DNA from: OFTM10 sp964196195
GTDB taxonomy: Bacteria > Actinomycetota > Acidimicrobiia > Acidimicrobiales > Aldehydirespiratoraceae
Direction of reading: 5' to 3'
Length of the DNA: 64,000 bases
Assembly (NCBI GenBank): GCA_964196195.1
Contig: CAXMSE010000014.1
Location: forward strand, 8,819 to 72,818
Shown here: piece by piece, positions 54,958 through 62,919 of the stretch
How positions within the stretch are numbered: position 1 is the stretch's first letter
Layout: the number at the start of each line of letters is the position of its first letter
Position numbers and translations under genes: made by a program
Notes under the pieces: generated by a model
What the model was told of the DNA's origin: nothing
Databases searched by the model: none
Seen by the model: only the letters and a program-made list of their open reading frames with translations

Positions 54958-55373
54958 CAGAACCCCTCCTCACGACTCACGAAGCGGGCCTTGATGGGCA
55001 GCTTCTGGATGGCTCGGTCGATCGCCTCGTGAGCGATGACTTCGTCGCTGTAGGACAGCTCGAAAAGAACACGACCGGGACGAACCACAGCAACCCACTT
55101 CTCGGGGTTGCCCTTGCCCGAACCCATACGGGTTTCAGCCGGCTTGTTGGTGACCGGCTTGTCGGGGAAGACGTTGATCCACACCTTGCCGCCACGCTTG
55201 ATATGGCGGGTCATGGCGATAAGGGCCGCTTCGATCTGGCGAGCGGTGATCCACCCGGGCTCGAGGGCCTGGATGCCGTAATCGCCATGAATGACCTCGG
55301 TGCGTCCCTTGGACATTCCCTTGGTGCGACCACGGTGGTGCTTGCGATGTTTGACCTTCTTGGGCATCAACAT
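54957..55373 (-). CDS. rplP: 50S ribosomal protein L16
   Basis: 138 aa from ATG 55373. MLMPKKVKHRKHHRGRTKGM and GYGIQALEP-type segment (GDYGIQALEPGWITARQIEA) are typical. The start follows the rpsC stop by 10 bp. Confidence 0.98.
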   Translation of the reverse strand: MLMPKKVKHRKHHRGRTKGMSKGRTEVIHGDYGIQALEPGWITARQIEAALIAMTRHIKRGGKVWINVFPDKPVTNKPAETRMGSGKGNPEKWVAVVRPGRVLFELSYSDEVIAHEAIDRAIQKLPIKARFVSREEGF

Positions 55374-55383
55374 GACAAAAACC

Positions 55384-56292
55384 TCAGTCGTTCGCCCGGA
55401 AGTGCGGCGTCTCGCTGTGCTCGCGGGTGGATGCCTCGATGGCGTCCTCCTCGTCGAGGAGCTTCTCGAATTCGGGATCGGCTTCCTTGATGAGCGGTGC
55501 CGGCTCTTCTTCGACCTCGTTGTCGGCATCGGTCTCGACGGTGGCGACACGCTTGCGGGCCGCGGCACTCGAGACGATCTTGCGGGGCTTGGACTGGCCG
55601 GAGGTCTCGCCGGTCGCCATCGCCGCTTCGAGAGTGGCCTTGTCTTCAGTCTGGGTTTTGTAGGGCAGGATGTCGCCCTTGTAGAGCCAGACCTTCACGC
55701 CGATGCGTCCATAGGTGGTCTTGGCCTCACGGAAGCCGTAGTCGACGTCGGCACGAAGGGTGTGCAGAGGCACACGGCCCTCGCGGTACCACTCGGTACG
55801 GGCCATTTCCGACCCACCGAGGCGACCCGAGCACTGGACCCGGATGCCGAGGGCACCGGCCTTCTGTGCGTTCTGCACGGCGCGTTTCATGGCCCTGCGA
55901 AAGGCCACACGGCCGGCGAGCTGGTCGGCGATTCCTTGGGCGATCAGGGCAGCATCGAGCTCGGGCTGCTTGATCTCCTGGATGTTGAGCTGGACCTTCG
56001 GGTTGCCACTGATGGCGGTGAGTCCGGCGCGCAGGCGATCGGCCTCAGATCCGCGGCGACCGATGACGATCCCGGGGCGGGCGGTATGGACATCGACGCG
56101 CAGACGCTCGCGAGTGCGCTCCACCTCCACTCGGCTGATCGCCGCGTGGGGAAGCTCGGTGAGCAAGTAATCGCGGATCTTCCAATCCTCGATGACGTTG
56201 TCGGCATATTCCTCACGGTCGGCGAACCAGCGACTTTTCCAGTCGGTGGTGATGCCGAGGCGGAAGCCGTAGGGGTTGATCTTCTGTCCCAT
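55384..56292 (-). CDS. rpsC: 30S ribosomal protein S3 with acidic C-terminal tail
   Basis: 302 aa. GQKINPYGFRLGITTDWKSR at the start, KH domain with VIGRRGSEADRLRAGL, and the S3 C-terminal domain. About 75 additional residues end the protein; the last part is acidic (DADNEVEEEPAPLIKEADPE), as in several actinobacterial S3 proteins. Confidence 0.97.
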   Translation of the reverse strand: MGQKINPYGFRLGITTDWKSRWFADREEYADNVIEDWKIRDYLLTELPHAAISRVEVERTRERLRVDVHTARPGIVIGRRGSEADRLRAGLTAISGNPKVQLNIQEIKQPELDAALIAQGIADQLAGRVAFRRAMKRAVQNAQKAGALGIRVQCSGRLGGSEMARTEWYREGRVPLHTLRADVDYGFREAKTTYGRIGVKVWLYKGDILPYKTQTEDKATLEAAMATGETSGQSKPRKIVSSAAARKRVATVETDADNEVEEEPAPLIKEADPEFEKLLDEEDAIEASTREHSETPHFRAND

Positions 56293-56294
56293 GT

Positions 56295-57203
56295 CTATTC
56301 TCCTGCGCCTTCATCGCTGTCGGCTGACTCATCAGGCTCGGTTTTGGTTCCGGCCTCGGTGAATCCGCCAGCCTCGGCAGCGTCGGTGGTGGCGAACCAC
56401 ACCTCGGCGATGGTGTTTTCGTACCAGCGCCCATCGGGCTGGTGGTACTTCATGGAATTGGCATTGCCCTTAATTGGATACCCGTCGGGCATTTCCTGGG
56501 GATCTTCGAGGGGGCCGTGACTGAGGGGGCCGAATGGCGATTCGTCGGCCACATCGACCGCACCATCGTCGTCGGAGTCGGCCGTCTCGGCGTCGTATTC
56601 GTCGTCGCCGGTATCGGTGAGGGCAGATTCGGTGGCGGCAACGATCTCCGCAGCTTTCTCCTCCACGCTCTTCTCGGGCTCTTCATGATCGTGGTCGTGA
56701 TCATGCGCTTCGGCTTCGGCTTCGGCCGCCTCTTCACGTTCGCGCGACTGCTGGACGCGCTGGCGGCGTGCCTCGGCGGCCTGATTGCTCTGGCCCCTGC
56801 CGGTGGCTTCCTCGCGCTTCTGGAGGCGCTCGAGGGTGGCATCGTCGTAACGACTCACGATCACGGTGATGTGGCAGGTGCGCTTGCGAATCCGGGTGGC
56901 CCGGCCACGAGCACGCGGGCGCCAGCGCTTGAGCGTGGGGCCCTCATCGGCGTAGCAGGCCGATAAGTAGAGCTCTTCGGCGAGCTGATCATCGTTGTGT
57001 TCGGCGTTGGCGACAGCCGAATCGAGCACCTTGGCGATCTCGTGGGAGATGCCACGCTCGCTGAAGGCAAGGATCTCTGCGGCTTCGCCGTAGGACTTGC
57101 CGCGGATCAGGTCGAGAATCTCACGAGCCTTGTAGGCGGAGGTTCGGACGTAGCTCACCCGGGCGCGGGTGCCGGGACGCTCGTTGGTCTTGGGGCCGGA
57201 CAT
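56295..57203 (-). CDS. rplV: 50S ribosomal protein L22 fused to acidic linker and C-terminal module
   Basis: 302 aa; usual L22 is about 110-130. Residues 1-128 are normal L22 (YVRTSAYKAREILDLIRGKS, RWRPRARGRATRIRKRTCHI). Then follows a charged helix rich in Arg/Glu (131-166), an Asp/His run (AHDHDHDHEEPEK, 166-178), an acidic linker, and a small module (about 240-282) with DGYPIKGNANSMKYHQPDGR and the AEVWFATTDAAEAGGF end. This module pattern occurs in other actinobacterial proteins. The fused part probably lies on the ribosome surface near the tunnel exit (inference). Confidence 0.93.
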   Translation of the reverse strand: MSGPKTNERPGTRARVSYVRTSAYKAREILDLIRGKSYGEAAEILAFSERGISHEIAKVLDSAVANAEHNDDQLAEELYLSACYADEGPTLKRWRPRARGRATRIRKRTCHITVIVSRYDDATLERLQKREEATGRGQSNQAAEARRQRVQQSREREEAAEAEAEAHDHDHDHEEPEKSVEEKAAEIVAATESALTDTGDDEYDAETADSDDDGAVDVADESPFGPLSHGPLEDPQEMPDGYPIKGNANSMKYHQPDGRWYENTIAEVWFATTDAAEAGGFTEAGTKTEPDESADSDEGAGE

Positions 57204-57481
57204 CAGCGACGAGCTCCGCGTTCCTGACCCGCGTGGAACCGGAAGGTACGCGTGGGCGCGAACTCACCTAGCTTGTGACCGATCATCGACTCGGTGACGT
57301 ACACCGGGACGTGTTTGCGGCCGTCATGAACGGCGAGGGTGTGGCCGATCATGTCGGGGATGATCGTGGACCGGCGAGACCAGGTCTTGATGACCTTTTT
57401 CTCTCCGGTCTCGTTGAGTGCGTCGACCTTCTTCAAGAGATGGTCGTCTACGAATGGGCCCTTTTTCAGGCTGCGCGGCAT
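57203..57481 (-). CDS. rpsS: 30S ribosomal protein S19
   Basis: 92 aa from ATG 57481. PRSLKKGPFVDDHLLKKVDA and GHKLGEFAPTRTF are diagnostic. One-base overlap with rplV. Confidence 0.98.
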   Translation of the reverse strand: MPRSLKKGPFVDDHLLKKVDALNETGEKKVIKTWSRRSTIIPDMIGHTLAVHDGRKHVPVYVTESMIGHKLGEFAPTRTFRFHAGQERGARR

Positions 57482-57486
57482 TGCAA

Positions 57487-58323
57487 TTACCTCCGCGAAC
57501 CGCGCGTCCGGCGACGGCGCACGATCAGCTTGTCGGATTCCTGGTTGACACGGCGGGTGCGGCCCTCGGGCTTGCCCCAAGGGGACACCGGGTGGCGTCC
57601 ACCCGAGGTCTTACCTTCACCACCGCCGTGGGGGTGATCGACCGGGTTCATGACCACACCGCGGGACTGGGGCTTGACGCCCTTCCAGCGGTTGCGGCCG
57701 GCCTTGCCGATCTTGATCAGTTCGTGTTGGGCGTTGCCGACTTCACCGATGGTGGCGCGACAGTCGATCGGCACCCGGCGTCGTTCGGAGCTCGGGAGGC
57801 GCAGGGTGGCGAAGTCGCCCTCCTTGGCCACCAGCTGGATGGATGTACCGGCTGAGCGGCCCATCTTGGCGCCCGCGCCGGCCTTGAGCTCCACATTGTG
57901 GATGACCGTACCGACGGGGATGTAGCGGAGCTGGAGAGCGTTGCCGGGACGGATCTCGGCGTGCTGTCCGGAATCGAGCCTGTCGCCCACCTCGAGTGAA
58001 CGAGGAGCGAGGATGTAGCGCTTCTCGCCGTCGTGGTAGTGGAGCAGGGCGATGTTGCAGGTGCGGTTCGGGTCGTATTCGATCGACGCAACCGTGGCCG
58101 GCACGCCGTCCTTGGTGCGAAGGAAGTCGATGACGCGGTATTGCTGCTTGTGACCGCCGCCACGATGGCGGGAAGTCTTGCGGCCGTAGTTGTTACGACC
58201 ACCGGTTCTGGTCTTGGGAGCCAGCAGGCTCTTCTCCGGAGTGGTCGTTGTGATCTCGGAGAAATCGGCCGTGGTCTGGAATCGGCGACCCGGGCTCGTG
58301 GGCTTGCGCTTACGAATTGCCAT
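57487..58323 (-). CDS. rplB: 50S ribosomal protein L2
   Basis: 278 aa; near the peptidyl transferase centre. The NNYGRKTSRHRGGGHKQQYR segment and the conserved PHGGGEGKTSGGRHPVSPWG with the functional His are intact. Confidence 0.98.
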   Translation of the reverse strand: MAIRKRKPTSPGRRFQTTADFSEITTTTPEKSLLAPKTRTGGRNNYGRKTSRHRGGGHKQQYRVIDFLRTKDGVPATVASIEYDPNRTCNIALLHYHDGEKRYILAPRSLEVGDRLDSGQHAEIRPGNALQLRYIPVGTVIHNVELKAGAGAKMGRSAGTSIQLVAKEGDFATLRLPSSERRRVPIDCRATIGEVGNAQHELIKIGKAGRNRWKGVKPQSRGVVMNPVDHPHGGGEGKTSGGRHPVSPWGKPEGRTRRVNQESDKLIVRRRRTRGSRR

Positions 58324-58325
58324 GA

Positions 58326-58616
58326 TCAGGCCTCGAACAGATCGATTGCGTCGCCCTCGACAAGGGTGACGAGAGCACGCTTCGTGTCGCTCTTGCTGCC
58401 CCAGCCGCCGCCGCGACGGTTGCGCTTGCGCTTGCCCTTGCGGTTGAGGGTGTTGACCTTCAGCACCGACACGTCGAAGAGGTTTTCGACTGCGTCACGA
58501 ATCTCGGGCTTGGAGGCGCCCGGAGCAACAATGAACGTGTACACGTTCTGCTCGAGGAGCCCATAGGACTTCTCCGACACCACTGGCCGGATCAGGACAT
58601 CACGGTGGTCTTTCAC
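58326..58616 (-). CDS. rplW: 50S ribosomal protein L23
   Basis: 96 aa; docks trigger factor and SRP at the exit tunnel. DVLIRPVVSEKSYGLLEQNV, and the basic loop RKGKRKRNRRGGGWGSKSD. Overlaps rplD by 4 bp. Confidence 0.97.
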   Translation of the reverse strand: MKDHRDVLIRPVVSEKSYGLLEQNVYTFIVAPGASKPEIRDAVENLFDVSVLKVNTLNRKGKRKRNRRGGGWGSKSDTKRALVTLVEGDAIDLFEA

Positions 58617-59236
58617 GACTCACCTCCGGGAAGGGTCTGCTCGGTGAACACCACGACATCGCTGTCGAGCACGTCGTAGGTGTTGAGTTCGCCAACGTGC
58701 AGGCAGTGCACGTCGGTGAGATTGCGGAAGCTCTTCCAGGCGTTGAGGTCGTCGTCGCCAAGAACCACCAACACCTTGCCCTCTGCGCCGACGGCGGCCA
58801 GAGCGGCGATGCCGTCCTTGGTCTTGGGCGCTTCGAACGACCACTGGTCGACCACGATGACGGCGCCTTCACTGGCCCGGTCGGACAGGGCCGAGTTGAG
58901 GGCGATCTTGATCATCTTCTTGGGTGTGCGCTGGCTGTAGTCGCGGGGCTTGGGGCCATGAGCGACTCCGCCACCGCGCCACTGGGGCGCACGCGTGCTG
59001 CCCGCACGGGCACGACCGGTGCCCTTCTGGCGCCATGGCTTCGCGCCGCCACCGGAGACCTCGCTGCGGGTGAGGGTGGAGTGGGTGCCGGCGCGCTTGG
59101 CGGCGAGTTGGGCGGTGACCACCTGATGCATCACCGACATGTTGGGCTCGATCCCGAACACCGTGTCGACGAGATCGGCGCTGCCGGCGTCCTTGCCAGC
59201 CTGGGTCTTGATCTTGACAGTGGTGTTGGCGGCCAT
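58613..59236 (-). CDS. rplD: 50S ribosomal protein L4
   Basis: 207 aa. The extended loop RSEVSGGGAKPWRQKGTGRA reaches the tunnel wall and is fully conserved. In gammaproteobacteria L4 controls the S10 operon through its leader; whether this occurs here is unknown, but the leader of this operon does contain a strong hairpin. Confidence 0.98.
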   Translation of the reverse strand: MAANTTVKIKTQAGKDAGSADLVDTVFGIEPNMSVMHQVVTAQLAAKRAGTHSTLTRSEVSGGGAKPWRQKGTGRARAGSTRAPQWRGGGVAHGPKPRDYSQRTPKKMIKIALNSALSDRASEGAVIVVDQWSFEAPKTKDGIAALAAVGAEGKVLVVLGDDDLNAWKSFRNLTDVHCLHVGELNTYDVLDSDVVVFTEQTLPGGES

Positions 59237-59238
59237 GA

Positions 59239-59877
59239 TCAGCTCCCCTTCACTGCGTCGCGGATGACGACCGTCGAGCCACGAGGGCCGGGGACAGCAC
59301 CCTTGATCAGGAGAACTTCGGCCTCTGGATCAGCCTTGACAACTTCGAGATTCAGGGTGGTGACCTTGGTGCCGCCCATGCGACCCGGCATCTTCTTGCC
59401 CCTGAACACCCGGCTCGGCGTGGCGCACTGGCCGATCGCTCCCGGCTTGCGGTGGTTCTTGTGAGCGCCGTGGCTGGCGGGTGCACCACCGAAACCGTGA
59501 CGCTTCATGGCGCCGGCGAAGCCCTTGCCTCTCGACACGGCGGTGACGTCGACCAGTTGTCCCTGTTCGAGAACATCGGCCCCGATTTCCTGGCCGACGG
59601 TGAATTCACTCACATCGTCGAGACGAAGTTCGACGAGCTTGCGCCCGGCGTCGACTCCTGCCTTGTCGAAGTGTCCGGACTCGGGCCGGTTGAGCTTCGT
59701 CGCATCCTTCACACCGAGTGTGACCTGGATGGCGCTGTAACCGTCGCTCTCAGGTGTCTTGACCTGAACGACACGGCACGGTGACACGCGCAGAACAGTG
59801 ACCGGGACGATGCGGTTTTCCTCGTCCCAGACCTGCGTCATGCCGACCTTCTCGCCGACTATCGCCTTGGTGGCCAT
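59239..59877 (-). CDS. rplC: 50S ribosomal protein L3
   Basis: 212 aa. Begins AIVGEKVGMTQVWDEENRIV; the GFAGAMKRHGFGGAPASHG loop and PGRMGGTKVTTLNLEVV are diagnostic. ATG 59877 follows AGGAAG by six bases; the open upstream extension is not homologous. First gene of the cluster: rpsJ, normally just before it, is not present. Confidence 0.98.
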   Translation of the reverse strand: MATKAIVGEKVGMTQVWDEENRIVPVTVLRVSPCRVVQVKTPESDGYSAIQVTLGVKDATKLNRPESGHFDKAGVDAGRKLVELRLDDVSEFTVGQEIGADVLEQGQLVDVTAVSRGKGFAGAMKRHGFGGAPASHGAHKNHRKPGAIGQCATPSRVFRGKKMPGRMGGTKVTTLNLEVVKADPEAEVLLIKGAVPGPRGSTVVIRDAVKGS

Positions 59878-60111
59878 GGTTGCTTCCTGTGTCTGCCGTG
59901 GCATGAGCCGAAACTCACGCGAACGCTCCGCACAGGCGAGCCCGGCGGAGCGTTGGTTCGGTTTTGCCGTGTGGTTCCCGGAGGCCTTCACAGACGTCGA
60001 TTACGGATACCCAGCGAACCGAGTACACGAAGGTGCAAGCGTAACCAGTGAATGGTGGGGAACCAACCGGTATCCCCGGCTGATTGGCCCCCTGGTTGTA
60101 TGTTCCGCCCG
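59878..60111. promoter_or_regulatory. Divergent promoter region and rplC operon leader
   Basis: 234-bp gap between rplC (minus) and the AI-2E family transporter (plus). On the minus strand a perfect 10-bp inverted repeat AACGCTCCGC / GCGGAGCGTT (59954-59945 with 59931-59922, 13-base loop) lies about 45 bp before the rplC start, and TGAG-TTTCGG-CTCA follows as a smaller stem. No T-run follows, so this is a leader structure rather than a terminator. I could not assign promoter boxes with confidence. Confidence 0.6.
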
Positions 60112-61275
60112 ATGGCGGCCGACGACTCCAACACTCCCGCCAGAGAGCCCGAAGCGGGCACCGACGATTCGGGTCCGATGATCATTCCGGGCGGAAGTCG
60201 TGTGCCGACCTGGGTGATCAAGTCGATCGTCTTGTTCTGGGTCGGTTGGGTTTTTGTCTATGTGGGCACCGGGGCGGTCCGAGAGCTCAGATCACTGCTC
60301 ATCGTCGTGCTGATCTCGCTCTTTCTGTCTTTCGCCATCGAGCCGGTGGTGAACCGGCTCGAGGGGTGGGGAGTTCGTCGCGGCGTCGGCGTATGGCTCG
60401 TGTATCTCGGAATACTGATCGGCCTCGTTGCCTTCTCTGCCGCCATCGGCACCGCCCTCGCCACCCAGCTCGACAGTTTCATCGATGAGGCCCCTGCATA
60501 TGTCGAAGACATGGAGGGCTGGCTCCAGGACAATGTGGATGAAGACATCGACCTCCAGCGCCTGAGCGACGAGTTCGTGGATGGCGGTGGCGTCTCCGAC
60601 CTTGCCAGCCGATTCGCCGACGACGTCGTCAATCTCGGCACCACGATCATCAATGTGGTGTTTCAGGCCTTCACCGTGCTGTTGTTCGTGTTCTATCTGG
60701 TGGCCGAAGGCCCGAAGTTGAGGCGCACAGTGTGCTCCTTCCTCCAACCCGAGCGCCAGCGGGTGGTGCTCACGGTGTGGGACCTTGCCATCGAAAAGAC
60801 CGGCAGCTACATCTACTCGAGGGGGATTCTCGCCGTCTTGTCGGCCATTGCCCACTGGGTAGCTTTCGCTATCATCGACGTGCCCTTCCCGGTGCCTCTG
60901 GCCATCTGGCTGGGAGTGATGTCCCAGTTCATTCCGGTGATCGGCACTTACATCGCCGGCGCACTCCCCTTGCTGGTGGCCCTGCTCGACGAGCCCAAGA
61001 AGGGCTTGGCCGTGCTGATCATGGTGTTTGTCTACCAGCAAGTCGAAAACTACGTCTTCGCCCCCAGGATCACCGCCCACACAATGGAGATCCATGTAGC
61101 GGTGGCGTTCGGGTCGGTTCTGGCCGGAGCCGCCCTGCTGGGGGTGGTGGGCGCCTTGTTGGCACTTCCGTTCGCGGCCACCGCCCAGGCCTTCATCTCG
61201 GGCTTCCGTCAACACCACGACGTCGAGGAAGACACCCTCACAGAGAGCGCCGAACGCCGGCATCGGCCGATCTAG
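60112..61275 (+). CDS. AI-2E family (PerM-like) transporter
   Basis: 387 aa. Seven or eight membrane helices: paired helices near residues 40-90, a soluble amphipathic segment between about 120 and 175 (VEDMEGWLQDNVDEDIDLQR), and the C-terminal helices with the family blocks SQFIPVIGTYIAGALPLLVA and QQVENYVFAPRI. Despite the name, most members do not carry autoinducer 2; some are Na+/H+ antiporters. ATG 60112 is chosen because it starts just before the hydrophilic N-terminus; ATG 60100 and 60052 are in frame. Confidence 0.85.
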   Translation: MAADDSNTPAREPEAGTDDSGPMIIPGGSRVPTWVIKSIVLFWVGWVFVYVGTGAVRELRSLLIVVLISLFLSFAIEPVVNRLEGWGVRRGVGVWLVYLGILIGLVAFSAAIGTALATQLDSFIDEAPAYVEDMEGWLQDNVDEDIDLQRLSDEFVDGGGVSDLASRFADDVVNLGTTIINVVFQAFTVLLFVFYLVAEGPKLRRTVCSFLQPERQRVVLTVWDLAIEKTGSYIYSRGILAVLSAIAHWVAFAIIDVPFPVPLAIWLGVMSQFIPVIGTYIAGALPLLVALLDEPKKGLAVLIMVFVYQQVENYVFAPRITAHTMEIHVAVAFGSVLAGAALLGVVGALLALPFAATAQAFISGFRQHHDVEEDTLTESAERRHRPI

Positions 61276-61290
61276 GGGATTCGGGCGACT

Positions 61291-61661
61291 TCAGCTCAGC
61301 ATGGCGGCGTCGTTGATCAGCTGACCCCGCCGTTCACGATCGGCGAGCAGGTTGGTGACGAAGACCGCGGCCTCGGTCCGGCCGTTCGTTTCAGCAGGAA
61401 TCCAGAAGCATCGGCGCGAATGGCCGACAACAACACGTCGTCGTTGGAGTACGACGTCAAGATGAGGCAGGCGACGGAAGGGACGCGTTCCTTCACACCG
61501 CGGCAAACGTCGAGGCCGTCACCGTCGGGAAGCATCAGGTCCACCAGGGCCACATCCGGCCTGGTCGCTTCGATCCGCCGCAAGCCTTCGGTCGCCGTAC
61601 CGGCCTCGCCACAGATCTCGATGTCGTCCTCGAGCCCGCGACCCAAGTTCGCCACGGCCAT
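61291..61661 (-). pseudogene. Decayed NarL/DevR-type response regulator
   Basis: The first 85 codons read as a receiver domain: GLEDDIEICGEAGTATEGLR, phospho-acceptor VALVDLMLPDGDGLDVC and ILTSYSNDDVLLSAIRADAS, then GFLLK. The N-terminal acidic pair is missing because the frame begins right after it. Beyond GFLLK the frame ends soon (TGA 61317), but the +1 frame continues with a plausible linker (LADRERRGQLINDAA) to a stop at 61291. No DNA-binding helix-turn-helix remains. A 5'-truncated, frameshifted remnant of a DevR-like regulator. Confidence 0.75.
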
Positions 61662-61700
61662 GGGTCCTGGCGGCGATGGGCCGTTGGGCCCAGGCCGGTG

Positions 61701-62801
61701 TCAGTTCTCTGCTTGTTCCTCGTGCAGAGGGGCAAAGAAGGCGCGATTGTCGGCCAACAACTCGAACACGGTCTTGTCGCAGGGCGGTAGTTCGAGATCG
61801 GACCTGCCGATCGGCTCCACCCGGTCGCCCCACCGCATCACCGTGGTTCCCCACGTGAGCCCGCCTCCGAAGGCGGTCTGCGCAACGATCGAGTTCGGCT
61901 CGATCCGCCCCTGATCGACCGCATCCGCAAGCGCCATCGGAATCGACGCTGCCGAGGTGTTGCCGTGGGTGGCAATGTTGAGCATCACCTTCTCGGGCGG
62001 AACACCGAGCCGGCGCATCACCGAGTCGATGATCCGCAGGTTGGCCTGATGGGGCACCACCAGGTCGACATCGTCGATACCCAGCCCGGCCCGGGCGAGG
62101 GCGCGGCGCACCGATCCTTCCATGCCCCGTACAGCCAGCTTGAACACTGCCTGGCCCTCGAAGTGGAGCCGGCACTCGCTCGGCTCTCTGTGATGTGACA
62201 GTTCACCGGCGGTGCCCAGCGTGGGGATCACCATTGTTCTGCCCGCCACACCATCGGCACCGATATCGCTGGCCAGGACTCCGTCGCCGGCTGTGGAAGC
62301 CTCATACACACCGGCGCCGGCGCCGTCTCCGAACAAGATGCACTGGGCCCGGTCGTGGTAGTCCATCACGAAGTGCAGCTTTTCGGCACCGATCAAGAGC
62401 ACTCGATCGGCGATCCCCGCCTCGATCATCGAAGCAACGATCGCACTCCCGTAGACCCATCCACTGCATGCCGCGTTGAGATCGAACGCTGCCGCGTTCA
62501 CGGCCCCCAACCGCTCCTGGAGGTAGCACGCTTGACTAGGACACGTGATCTCCGGCGTCACCGTGGCCACCACGAGCAGGTCGATGTCGGTCACCTCGAG
62601 ACCGGCCGCGGCCAACGCTCTGTGGGCCGCCACCTCGGCCAGATCGGTGACCTCCACATGGGAGATCCCGCGCTCGCTTATGCCGGTTCGAGCCAGGATC
62701 CACTCGTCGGCGGTATCAACGAGTTGTTCCAGATCGGCATTGGTCAGCTTGACGGGCGGGACGCACTTACCCCAGCCCGTGATCGACGCGCGTCGCTTCA
62801 C
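61701..62801 (-). CDS. fabH: Beta-ketoacyl-ACP synthase III (FabH)
   Basis: 366 aa from GTG 62801. Catalytic triad: Cys112 in LNAACSGWVYG, His251 in VVPHQANLRI and Asn281 in IATHGNTSAAS. Starts fatty acid synthesis by condensing acyl-CoA with malonyl-ACP. The C-terminus is about 35 residues longer than usual (RVEPIGRSDLELPPCDKTVF onward). No other fab genes are near. Confidence 0.93.
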   Translation of the reverse strand: MKRRASITGWGKCVPPVKLTNADLEQLVDTADEWILARTGISERGISHVEVTDLAEVAAHRALAAAGLEVTDIDLLVVATVTPEITCPSQACYLQERLGAVNAAAFDLNAACSGWVYGSAIVASMIEAGIADRVLLIGAEKLHFVMDYHDRAQCILFGDGAGAGVYEASTAGDGVLASDIGADGVAGRTMVIPTLGTAGELSHHREPSECRLHFEGQAVFKLAVRGMEGSVRRALARAGLGIDDVDLVVPHQANLRIIDSVMRRLGVPPEKVMLNIATHGNTSAASIPMALADAVDQGRIEPNSIVAQTAFGGGLTWGTTVMRWGDRVEPIGRSDLELPPCDKTVFELLADNRAFFAPLHEEQAEN

Positions 62802-62919
62802 GATTACCCCCGAAGACTCAAACACCAGTGTAGGAAAACCGCAGGTTTCATGCCCGTCCGAGCCGATCAAAGACGTTCGACCCTGTCTGCTCGATCCCCC
62901 GATCGTCATCGTTCAAGGT

